From NCBI RefSeq assembly GCF_036898825.1, contig NZ_JARUND010000001.1:62001-126000 (forward strand): a DNA stretch of 64,000 nucleotides. The letters run 5' to 3'. Below are positions 53,892 to 61,847 of the stretch, piece after piece. The translations under genes and the position numbers were made by a program. Origin of the DNA: Streptomyces sp. B21-083 (lineage in GTDB: Bacteria > Actinomycetota > Actinomycetes > Streptomycetales > Streptomycetaceae). Under the pieces are notes generated by a model. That model did no database searches and was not told the DNA's origin. It was given only the letters and a program-made list of their open reading frames with translations. Position 1 is the first letter of the stretch, and each line of letters starts with the position of its first letter.

Positions 53892-54518
53892 GTGGAGGTG
53901 CGGTATCTGGAGGCGCTGTCGGAGCAGCGCCGTGCAGAGGTGCGCGCGGCTGTGTGCGCGGTGGAGACCGCGCGGTGGCCGGTGCCGTCGGCGCGTTTCC
54001 GAGCGTTGGCAGAGGTGCCGCTGCGCAGGGTGGTGGAGGAGGTACTGGCTGCTTCGGGCCGGGCGCTGCTCGGTGTGGGAGAGGGATTCCTGTCTGGCTA
54101 TGACGACACGGTCAGGGCGCGGCTGGCCGATGAGGGTGTCGGTGTCCTGCCTGTTGAGGACCGTGCGGTGCTGACGTTGGTGCTGCTGTTCAGCGTCGCT
54201 GTCCCGCGCGCTGGCGGCAGTGTCCTGCCGCAGGCCTTGTGGACTCAGGGGGAGCCAGTGAGCCGGGAGCGGTTGAAGGAGTCCGCGGTGCCCGACGGGG
54301 TCGTGGACGCCGCACTGAGCCGTCTTGCCGCCGCCGACCTGGTGCGGTCCACCAGTTCGGGGATCGTGCTGGGCAGCCAGCTGCTGCGGTTGACGCCGAC
54401 AGCCCAAGCGGACCTGTTCGAACAGCTGGTGCTGCTGGCTGAGCCGAGGGGGGTCATGGCCGAGTCGATATGGCGGCGCCAGGCCCGCGCCGCCGGCCAG
54501 GAAAGGCAGGAGCCATGA
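53892..54518 (+). CDS. Small winged-helix subunit 2 of the SMC operon (Kite-like)
   Basis: 208 residues from GTG 53892 after GGAGGAGGGG. It includes RALAEVPLRRVVEEVLAASG, DRAVLTLVLLFSVAVPRAGG and a C-terminal winged helix (VSRERLKESAVPDGVVDAAL, SRLAAADLVRSTSSGIVLG). MksE proteins have two such winged helices. It shares no obvious sequence with the preceding 188-residue protein. The stop overlaps the start of the SMC gene (ATGA). Confidence 0.6.
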   Translation: MEVRYLEALSEQRRAEVRAAVCAVETARWPVPSARFRALAEVPLRRVVEEVLAASGRALLGVGEGFLSGYDDTVRARLADEGVGVLPVEDRAVLTLVLLFSVAVPRAGGSVLPQALWTQGEPVSRERLKESAVPDGVVDAALSRLAAADLVRSTSSGIVLGSQLLRLTPTAQADLFEQLVLLAEPRGVMAESIWRRQARAAGQERQEP

Positions 54519-57500
54519 ACGACACATGGACTCAGGACAGGACCGAGGAGCCGGGTGAGGACGGGGAGGAGGGACTGCCCGAGCTCGTCGAGCACCGCGG
54601 CATCATCGGCGGCCGTCATCTGGTGGCGGTCCAGACGTTCGACATCGCTCGGCTGACCACCCACGCGGTGCCGGTGGTGCCCGAGACGTTCGTCGCCGTG
54701 TCCGGGATGGGCCCCAAGGACGACTCCAACGGCTCGGGCAAGACCTCGTTCCTCATCGCGGTCTCGCTGCTGCTGGCCGATCCTCAGTGGCGGTTGGAGT
54801 CCAACCACGGGCTGTACGCCAGCGGGATCCTGTTCAAGCCCGATGCGGCCGGGGTGGATCGGGCCCAACAGATGCCTGCTGCCTCGCACGGTTACGTGGT
54901 CGGCGTCTTCGCACACGACAGGTCCGGCCCGTATCACGCGGACGGTGCGGTCACCGGCGACGAGCTCGGGGAGGGGGTGCTGACGGTGTGGGTGCGCATC
55001 GCCGCGTCCGCCCCGTACGTCCAGGCCAACTGGGCCGAGGGCGTCCACGTGGCCGATGACGCGTCCGATGCCGAGCGTGCGGTGCAGGCGGATGCCCTGT
55101 GGCAGGAGCTGGGCAGTGCGAGCCGGCTGTCGGCACGTCGGATGGCCGATGCCCTCTACGGCAACGCACCGCGGTGCCTGACCTACCTCGACACGCCGCT
55201 GCGCCCGGCGGTGCCCTCGCTGCTGAGCCAGCAGATGACCGCGATGGAACCGCACGACATCGGGGAGGCTCTGATCGCGCTATCCGGTATGTCCCATCTG
55301 CTGGAGCAGGAGGGTGCCCGCCGCGGCAAGGCCCTGGAACATGCCGCGCAGTTGGAGAAGGCGCGCGATGAGCACGCGCTGGCCCTGGCGGACGAGGAGA
55401 CGGTGCTTGAGGGCGTGCGGGCACGTGTCGCCGCGCGCGGTGCGTTGGAGGAAGGACGCCATGCGTGGCGGCGCTATGTGGCTGCCTGCTACCTGCAGGC
55501 AGCCACAGCCGACCGGAAGCAGGCGGTGGGCTTGGAAGACAAAGAGCAGCGGGTGGCGCAGACGCGGACCCTGCTCGCCGGCGCCGAGGAGAGGCTGCGC
55601 GAGCTGACCGCGGCAACCGGGCTGGCCGCGGCTGCTGGCGCCGCCCGCCAGAAGTGGGTGGACGCCAGGCAGATCACCGAGGAGGCCGCCGCACAACGAA
55701 CATCGGCGGCTACCCGGCGGGACATCGTCCGCCGGGACATGGCTCCCCTGCGGCCGAGCGCCGGCTTGTGGCAGGGAACTCCGGTTGCCGATGCCCGGGA
55801 CGCGCTGGAAGCCGCCCGGAACGCACTGTATGCGGCGCGACAGGAGAAGGCCGGCGCAGACAGCGCCCTGTCCCAGGCCCTGCGGCTGGAGGATGCGGCC
55901 CGTCAGGGACGCAGTGGGGTCGCGGGTCAGGCCCTGGAGATCCTCGACGGCCACGGCATCAGCGCCGCCGGATTGATGGACCAACTGCAACTGGAGGAGC
56001 CGGCCCGTGCGCAGTGGGAAGCGCGCCTGTGGCCCTGGCGCGACGCCGTGGTGGTGCCGTGCGGCGAAGCCGAACGCGCTCGGAAGTTTCTGCACGGCCT
56101 GCCCGGTGCCCAGGTCATCGCCGCCGATCCCGCCGACGGGACGGGAGGTGCCGGGGATGTCCTGCCCCAGGGGGTGCGCAGCGGCAGGGCGCTGGCAGGA
56201 TTCCTCGGCATGTTGCAGGAGCGCATGACGGCTCTGGATGACCCGCCAGCGGCCTACGATGCCGGTCTGTCGTTGGCGGTCGTCGGCGGCTTCCAGGCTC
56301 CGATCGCCGGACGGGACGCTCGCGTGGCCCAGGCCGTCGCGCACCGGCGCCAGTGCGCGGACGACGTGTCTGCGGCAGTTGAGGGCCTGAGCACGGCTAA
56401 ATCGGAGTTCGAGGTCGCCGAGATCGAGCACAATGCGGCCGTGGCGGCACGGGATCTGGCCGCTCTGGAAGAGCATGCCTCCACCTTGAAGGACGCAATC
56501 ACCGAGGCCGACGGCAAAGTCACCGTTGCCCGGGACGCGGAAGAGGGACTGCACGACGTGTGGGAGCGGGCCCAGAGCGCAGTGGCGGCCCACGACCAGG
56601 CTGTGACGACTGCGAAGCTCACCCGGGACGCGGCTTCCAAGGCATACAAGGAGCAGATCAAGGAGCACACGGCTCTGGTCAGGGCCCGTGCCGAGATCGC
56701 CTGCCCGCAGTGGCAGCAGCTGTGGAGCGCCTCCGCCGAGGAGGCGGCTGAGCTCCTGGAGGCTACCGATCCCGGCACTCCGGTGCCCCGGCCCGGCCGG
56801 CTGCGGCGAAACGTCGAGGATCATCTGCGGGACGCGTACGAGCACTACGGTCTGCCGGCTGGCGTTGTGGCCGGTGTCGACGAGGACCTGCTGCTGGCGC
56901 AGCGCCTGCGGGCCGCCTTCGCCGAGGAGGAGGCAGCCGCGCTGCCGCGCACGGTTTTCGGCGAGGTGGCCGCGCCCTTGCAGATCCGGCTGGACGGCCA
57001 CGCCGACAAGGACGCCGTCGAAGCCGCCCGGATCGCCTCCGGCCGTTCCTTGCGCGAGCAGGCCCTGGCCAAGCTCACCGCTGCCGCAGAGCGCAGCGAG
57101 CACACCCTCCAGGCGCTGCAGGACATGATCGAGCATCATGTCGAAGGTTTGTTCGCGCAGATCAGCGAAGCCTTCAACGTGTTGGATCGGCAGCGGGGTG
57201 GTGACGGTGCGCGCCTGGAATACGACAGTGTGCGGCCCGAGGGTGCCAGGCCCTGGCGGTGGCAGGTGACACCGCGCTGGAAACGCTCCCCGCGCGGCGC
57301 CTTCGTGCACTACCGGGAGAACGCCAACGGCGCCCAGGTGAAGGTGCATGCCATCCAGCTGGTCCTGGCCGCGGTGCTGGCCGATGCCGAGACCAGGGGC
57401 CGAGTGCTGATCCTGGACGAGCTCGGCAACAGCCTGGGCGAGGTCAACCGCAAGGACATGCTCGCCGCGTTGCGGGACGTGGCGCGCCGCCAGCACCTGA

Positions 57501-57691
57501 CCATCCTGGGCACCTGCCAGGACAGTGTGCTGGTGGATGCCGCCGACGTCTGCGACGAGCTGCTGTGGTTCGTCCACGCCTCCTCCTCCGACGCCTACAA
57601 CCAGCCCACCCGCGCCTGGGGACACGACGCCGACGGCCAGCGTGTGGAACTGACCGCCGACTGGATCAGCGCAGGACGCTCCGATGCCTGA
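54515..57691 (+). CDS. SMC-like ATPase of a Wadjet-like system (JetC-like)
   Basis: 1058 residues from ATG 54515. The N-terminal head has ETFVAVSGMGPKDD then SNGSGKTSF (Walker A, about 71-79) and SLLLADPQWRLESNHG. Long coiled-coil arms rich in Ala/Arg/Glu (about 260-450 and 600-760) surround a central globular hinge-like part (QLEEPARAQWEARLWPWRDA VVVPCG). The C-terminal head has a degenerate signature ENANGAQVKVHAIQL and Walker B VLILDELGNSLGE with the D-switch ILGTCQDSVLVD. This is the MukB/MksB/JetC architecture: a DNA motor that extrudes plasmid DNA loops. All ATPase residues are visible. Confidence 0.82.
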   Translation: MNDTWTQDRTEEPGEDGEEGLPELVEHRGIIGGRHLVAVQTFDIARLTTHAVPVVPETFVAVSGMGPKDDSNGSGKTSFLIAVSLLLADPQWRLESNHGLYASGILFKPDAAGVDRAQQMPAASHGYVVGVFAHDRSGPYHADGAVTGDELGEGVLTVWVRIAASAPYVQANWAEGVHVADDASDAERAVQADALWQELGSASRLSARRMADALYGNAPRCLTYLDTPLRPAVPSLLSQQMTAMEPHDIGEALIALSGMSHLLEQEGARRGKALEHAAQLEKARDEHALALADEETVLEGVRARVAARGALEEGRHAWRRYVAACYLQAATADRKQAVGLEDKEQRVAQTRTLLAGAEERLRELTAATGLAAAAGAARQKWVDARQITEEAAAQRTSAATRRDIVRRDMAPLRPSAGLWQGTPVADARDALEAARNALYAARQEKAGADSALSQALRLEDAARQGRSGVAGQALEILDGHGISAAGLMDQLQLEEPARAQWEARLWPWRDAVVVPCGEAERARKFLHGLPGAQVIAADPADGTGGAGDVLPQGVRSGRALAGFLGMLQERMTALDDPPAAYDAGLSLAVVGGFQAPIAGRDARVAQAVAHRRQCADDVSAAVEGLSTAKSEFEVAEIEHNAAVAARDLAALEEHASTLKDAITEADGKVTVARDAEEGLHDVWERAQSAVAAHDQAVTTAKLTRDAASKAYKEQIKEHTALVRARAEIACPQWQQLWSASAEEAAELLEATDPGTPVPRPGRLRRNVEDHLRDAYEHYGLPAGVVAGVDEDLLLAQRLRAAFAEEEAAALPRTVFGEVAAPLQIRLDGHADKDAVEAARIASGRSLREQALAKLTAAAERSEHTLQALQDMIEHHVEGLFAQISEAFNVLDRQRGGDGARLEYDSVRPEGARPWRWQVTPRWKRSPRGAFVHYRENANGAQVKVHAIQLVLAAVLADAETRGRVLILDELGNSLGEVNRKDMLAALRDVARRQHLTILGTCQDSVLVDAADVCDELLWFVHASSSDAYNQPTRAWGHDADGQRVELTADWISAGRSDA

Positions 57692-59153
57692 CATGCCTGA
57701 ACCCAGCGCGCCCCTCCCCCGACCCGCCCTGATGGTCGGCGAAGCCCACGGTCGGCGGGAAGTGCCGCTGCACGGACTTCCCGCCGGGATCATCGCCGTC
57801 ACCGTGCCCCGCACCCGAAAAGACGGCGACGAGGTCCTCACCCGCGTGCCCGTGGACCGCAAACGGCGCGTCAACCCCGCCTTCGTCGACCTCGTCGCCT
57901 CCGATCCGGTCCCCGCCTACGACCCGCCGGCCGGCCTGGCCGACCGTGATCTGATCAAGGTTCTGACGACCCGGACCCGCAAGCGGTGGGCCACCATCGA
58001 GGCCGACTTCGGCCAGGAGCACGCGTGGCGCACGACCGCGTCGCTGATCCGCTGCGGCGCCGTCGTCCTGCGCTGCAAGGTCGTCCAGGCCACCGGGTTC
58101 GCCCCCGACTCCTGGCGGCTGAGCCCGTCCTGGGCATCGCTGAGGGAGGACAAGCTCGCCCAGCTGCGCGGCCACCCCGACCCCTTGCGGCTGCACACCG
58201 AGCTGCTGCAAGCGATGGCAGGCATCCCCCAACTGGCCGGCGAACACAACCTGCTGGCCGCCACCGCCCCGGCCCGCACCCTGCAGGTTCCCGCGGGCAG
58301 CGCCACCGGAACCGGGGACTGGCGGGTGTATGAGGTGGCCGTCAGGTCCGCCGCGGTGTGGTGGGCCGCCCAGTCCAACCCCCAGCCGATGACCGCCAAG
58401 GTTCTGGCGGGCAAGAGCATGCGCGACACCAAGTACAGGTGGTTGCCGGCGCGTCGGCAGGCGTTCGCCAACCTCGTCGGCCGCCCCTTCGACCAGGCGG
58501 TGGAAGAGACCGACACGGAGCTGCGCATGCGCGGGCCCCTGCGCTGGCGCGTCGATACCGTCATCGCCGACGCCGCAGCCTGCCTCCCCTGGCTGGGACT
58601 GCCCGCAGGCGGCCTGCGCAGCCTTGGACTGATCGACTGCTCGGCGGTGGGCGTCTTCCTGGTCGAGAACGAGGACGCCTTCGCACAGGTGTGCAAACTC
58701 CCCGACGTCGCGGAGCAGTGGCTGTGCATATGGGGCGCCGGCTACGCCACGCACGGCCTGGCCTCGTTCCTCAAGGCGATGGCGCCGCTGCCGGTGGCCG
58801 CCTGGCAGGATCTGGACGCCCACGGCATCCAGATCATCGCCAACCTCACCGAGCGCATCGGCCGGCCCATCACCCCGGTGGGCATGGACGTCGACTTCTA
58901 CAGGAGTGGTACGAAGTACCACCAGAAACCCGAGAAACGGGCGGGCAACCTCAAACTCGCCGAGCGGCTCGCCGTCAGCGGACCGCCCGCACTGCGCGCC
59001 CTGGCCGCCGAAATCGTCGCAAACGGCGGCGACGGCTGCGAACACGAAACCCTCTACCACGAGGTCCTGCCAGCTCTGGCGCGCACGCTGGACCAGATCA
59101 CCGACGGACCCGCCCCGGCCGCCCGGCCGTCCAACGTCGACGGTGCCATGTGA
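57684..59153 (+). CDS. Toprim nuclease of a Wadjet-like system (JetD-like)
   Basis: 489 residues; ATG 57684 overlaps the SMC gene by 8 bp. The N-terminal part is helical with basic patches. The C-terminal Toprim domain contains LGLIDCSAVGVFLVENEDAF (catalytic Glu), LCIWGAGYATHGLASFLKAM and AAWQDLDAHGIQIIANLTER (Asp-x-Asp), then PVGMDVDFY. JetD proteins cleave the DNA that the SMC part has trapped, and this order E ... DxD is the metal site of Toprim nucleases. Being last in a five-gene overlapping operon fits this role. Confidence 0.8.
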   Translation: MPDMPEPSAPLPRPALMVGEAHGRREVPLHGLPAGIIAVTVPRTRKDGDEVLTRVPVDRKRRVNPAFVDLVASDPVPAYDPPAGLADRDLIKVLTTRTRKRWATIEADFGQEHAWRTTASLIRCGAVVLRCKVVQATGFAPDSWRLSPSWASLREDKLAQLRGHPDPLRLHTELLQAMAGIPQLAGEHNLLAATAPARTLQVPAGSATGTGDWRVYEVAVRSAAVWWAAQSNPQPMTAKVLAGKSMRDTKYRWLPARRQAFANLVGRPFDQAVEETDTELRMRGPLRWRVDTVIADAAACLPWLGLPAGGLRSLGLIDCSAVGVFLVENEDAFAQVCKLPDVAEQWLCIWGAGYATHGLASFLKAMAPLPVAAWQDLDAHGIQIIANLTERIGRPITPVGMDVDFYRSGTKYHQKPEKRAGNLKLAERLAVSGPPALRALAAEIVANGGDGCEHETLYHEVLPALARTLDQITDGPAPAARPSNVDGAM

Positions 59154-59354
59154 TCGCCACTTCTCACCGCCCGGTTCTGGCTTTGAGCATCACAACCCGG
59201 GGCTGGCGGTTAGTCCAGCGCCCCGAACCGCAACCGCCGTGAACATCCAGCAGCTGCGGACCGCCCGCTTCGATGGTGCGAAGCGATCGGAATGGTCGAC
59301 AGCTGGGACCGCGCCATGGCCGCGGGACAGCCGTCGACAGACCTGCCTGACCGG

Positions 59355-61607
59355 CTACAGCGCGGCGGCCGCCGCCGCGCGGTCACGGATGGTTCGCAGG
59401 CTGACGCGTACTCCGTTCTCGTCTTCGATGTGCCATTCGTTCATGCCCTGGCAGGTCTTGGTGCCACGGGCGACGGCCCCGGCCTCGTCGACCCGGCCGT
59501 ACGGTGTGCCTCCGGTCGCAGCGAGGATGATGCCGCCGTTCGCGTCGATGGTGGCCCAGTGCTCGGTGGCGCGGTAGGTGAGCACGATCCGGGTGCCGGC
59601 TGTCAGAACTTGGGCGTCGATCATCCTGGCCACGTCGGTGCGTCGACCAGAAGCCGCTCTGCGCCGCGGAGGGGCCTGGCGCGGACGGGCGACCGGCTGG
59701 CTGGCGTCGCGTTCCGAAGGTGCAACGGCAACAGGGACGGGCAACCCCAGGCGTTCGGGTTTCCAAACGTATTCGAACAGGCGCAGATACAGCTCCTGCC
59801 GGGTCTCGATGACCGTGGTCATGGTCTCTCTCGGCCCGAAGGCCCGCATGTGCTTGTCGAGTTGGTGTGCCTTGATGAAGTCGCGCAGTTCAGGGTTGCG
59901 GTGATCGTATTCAGGGGCCAGGACGCCCAGGAGGACGTTGTTGCGGGCGTAGAGGCGGTTCTTGTCGTGGAAGGGGAGGTCATTGATGCTGGAGTTCTCG
60001 CGGCCCCTCAGCAGGCCGAGGCCACCGAGTTGGTTGCGGCGGCTGCGGAAGACGACCGGGTCTGGGATGTCACCGGCGACGCGATGGTGGTGGTTGGCCC
60101 ACAGGTGTTCGATGTGGAACTGGTCGCGGTCGAGGTAGGCGAGGATGTCGAAGGGCTTTTTGCAGGCCTCGTCGGCGTAAGCGGTGGCGCGGGCGAGGAG
60201 ATAGCGGATCTGATGGGCGTTGTTGCCTCGCAGGCCCAGGGTGATTGCTTCGCGCACCGGGTTCCCGTTGTGCTGGGCGAGGTCGCCCAGTGTGGAGGCG
60301 ACGTCGGCGACGGTGCGGCAGCCGCGCAGGAGGGGGACGAGCTCGGTGTGGACCAGGGCGTCGGCGTCGGCGGACTGGACGGGCAGGTCCTGCAGGATCC
60401 GCAGGGCGTACCAGCGGTCGATGTAGGCGGCGACGAGGCGGCCCTTGTCCTTGGCGTCGGTGGGCCGGTCGTCGGGGGCGATGGCAGCGAGCACGGCGAC
60501 GGACTGGACGCCGAGGCCGTTGCGCTCGTTGAACAGCACCGTCTCCAGGCGGTCACCGTCCATCTTCAGGGTGCGGGTGGCGGCGAGGACGGGCCTGTAC
60601 AGACGGGCCGTCTTCAGTAGATTCTGCACGAAGTTGAGGAAGTGGTCGGGGCGTCCCGGGGTCAGGCCGAGGTACTCCGCGTTGTGGCGTACCCACACGT
60701 TGAGGTTGGTGGTGATCTGGCGGCGGTCCTCGTCACAGTCCTCGCGTGCGCAGCGGGCAAGGAGGTATGCCTTGATGAAGCGGGATGCCGCCTGGGGGTC
60801 ATCGCGGTCGGTGGAGAGTTCCCGCAGCATCTCCTGCCACTGGGTGTTCAGCTGATCTTCAGCGGAGCCGACGTTGGACAGCAGATGGCTCTTGAGGAGG
60901 TCGACGGTGGTGAGGCGGGCGCCGCGGTCATTCATCGTCTCGAACATGCGGTAGCCGTGGTCGGGGCCTGCCGCGCGGATGCCCACCAGGACCACGCGTG
61001 TCAGGAGCCATTCGGTAAAGGGGTGGAGCTTCTCGGCGTCGAGTTCCTCGGCGAGCTGGGATTCGATCTGCTGGCCGCGTGCCCACAGGTTGCGGCGGGA
61101 GAGGGAGTCCCCCGCGCCGGCCTCGTACTTGCGGCTCTCGCTGACGGCTTGCAGGACGGGGTCGTGGTCGGTGATGCCGACGCTGAAGTGCTTCCCGTCG
61201 GTCGTGATAACACGGTTGAGTTGGTCGACCGTGTGCGTGTCACCGGCCTCCCGGGCCGACAGTCTCAGCTGCAAAAAGAGCAGGTGCAAAGTGACGAAGC
61301 GCTGCTGACCGTCGACGAGGAAGCGGCGCTTTTTCGACGGCTCGTGGTAGACGAAGGGGCCGAGGAAGTACTGCGGCGCGGTGTGGGGGCGGCGCCGGTA
61401 CGCGGAGTCGCCCAGCCAGTGCTTGAACGAATCGCACAAATCCCGCAGCAGGGTGCGGACTTCTTCGTCACCCCAGGTGTAGTCACGCTGGTAGTAGTCG
61501 ATCTCGTACGTCACGTCACGGAACAGCTCATTCAGGTTGAATCCCTGAGACCTGATCTCGTCCGCCCCCACGCAACCACCCCTCACCTGCCAGGCATATC
61601 CCGTCAT
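59355..61607 (-). CDS. DUF262/HNH type IV restriction protein (GmrSD-like) with RAMA-like C-terminus
   Basis: Met 61607 has GGGAGC nearby; about 750 residues. DUF262 domain: NELFRDVTYEIDYYQRDYTW, FLGPFVYHEPSKKRRFLVDG and QQRFVTLHLL (the D-G-Q-Q-R nucleotide-binding motif), MFETMNDRGARLTTVDLLKS. The DUF1524-type HNH domain follows: DQFHIEHLWANHHH and NDLPFHDKNRLYARNNVLLG. The C-terminal 75 residues (LTAGTRIVLTYRATEHWATI, TPYGRVDEAGAVARG, NEWHIEDENGVRVSLRTIRD) look like a RAMA domain, which reads modified DNA. GmrSD enzymes cut glucosylated or otherwise modified phage DNA. It is convergent with the Wadjet-like operon. Confidence 0.85.
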   Translation of the reverse strand: MTGYAWQVRGGCVGADEIRSQGFNLNELFRDVTYEIDYYQRDYTWGDEEVRTLLRDLCDSFKHWLGDSAYRRRPHTAPQYFLGPFVYHEPSKKRRFLVDGQQRFVTLHLLFLQLRLSAREAGDTHTVDQLNRVITTDGKHFSVGITDHDPVLQAVSESRKYEAGAGDSLSRRNLWARGQQIESQLAEELDAEKLHPFTEWLLTRVVLVGIRAAGPDHGYRMFETMNDRGARLTTVDLLKSHLLSNVGSAEDQLNTQWQEMLRELSTDRDDPQAASRFIKAYLLARCAREDCDEDRRQITTNLNVWVRHNAEYLGLTPGRPDHFLNFVQNLLKTARLYRPVLAATRTLKMDGDRLETVLFNERNGLGVQSVAVLAAIAPDDRPTDAKDKGRLVAAYIDRWYALRILQDLPVQSADADALVHTELVPLLRGCRTVADVASTLGDLAQHNGNPVREAITLGLRGNNAHQIRYLLARATAYADEACKKPFDILAYLDRDQFHIEHLWANHHHRVAGDIPDPVVFRSRRNQLGGLGLLRGRENSSINDLPFHDKNRLYARNNVLLGVLAPEYDHRNPELRDFIKAHQLDKHMRAFGPRETMTTVIETRQELYLRLFEYVWKPERLGLPVPVAVAPSERDASQPVARPRQAPPRRRAASGRRTDVARMIDAQVLTAGTRIVLTYRATEHWATIDANGGIILAATGGTPYGRVDEAGAVARGTKTCQGMNEWHIEDENGVRVSLRTIRDRAAAAAAL

Positions 61608-61847
61608 GCTCCCAATTCGGCGCCGCGGCGTACAGACCGGCGCGGGAGTCTGGTCGGCGGCGTGCAGAAACATCGGCGCAGGCGACGGTGTCGTCCCCGG
61701 CCCGCTGTTTTCCCGACTACGGTCCCAGCCGCTGCCGCGGCGCACGTTTGCCCGCAGCCGTGCGGGCTGCGGGCAGGCCGACGTTGTGGGTGATGGCAGC
61801 CGCGACTGAACGGGGCGGTGTCAGTGCCCGCCGTTAGGGTCGGTGCT

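Noticed and set aside
55280..57874. 864-codon minus-strand frame opposite the SMC gene
   Set aside because: No motifs; the SMC heads and coiled coils are on the plus strand.
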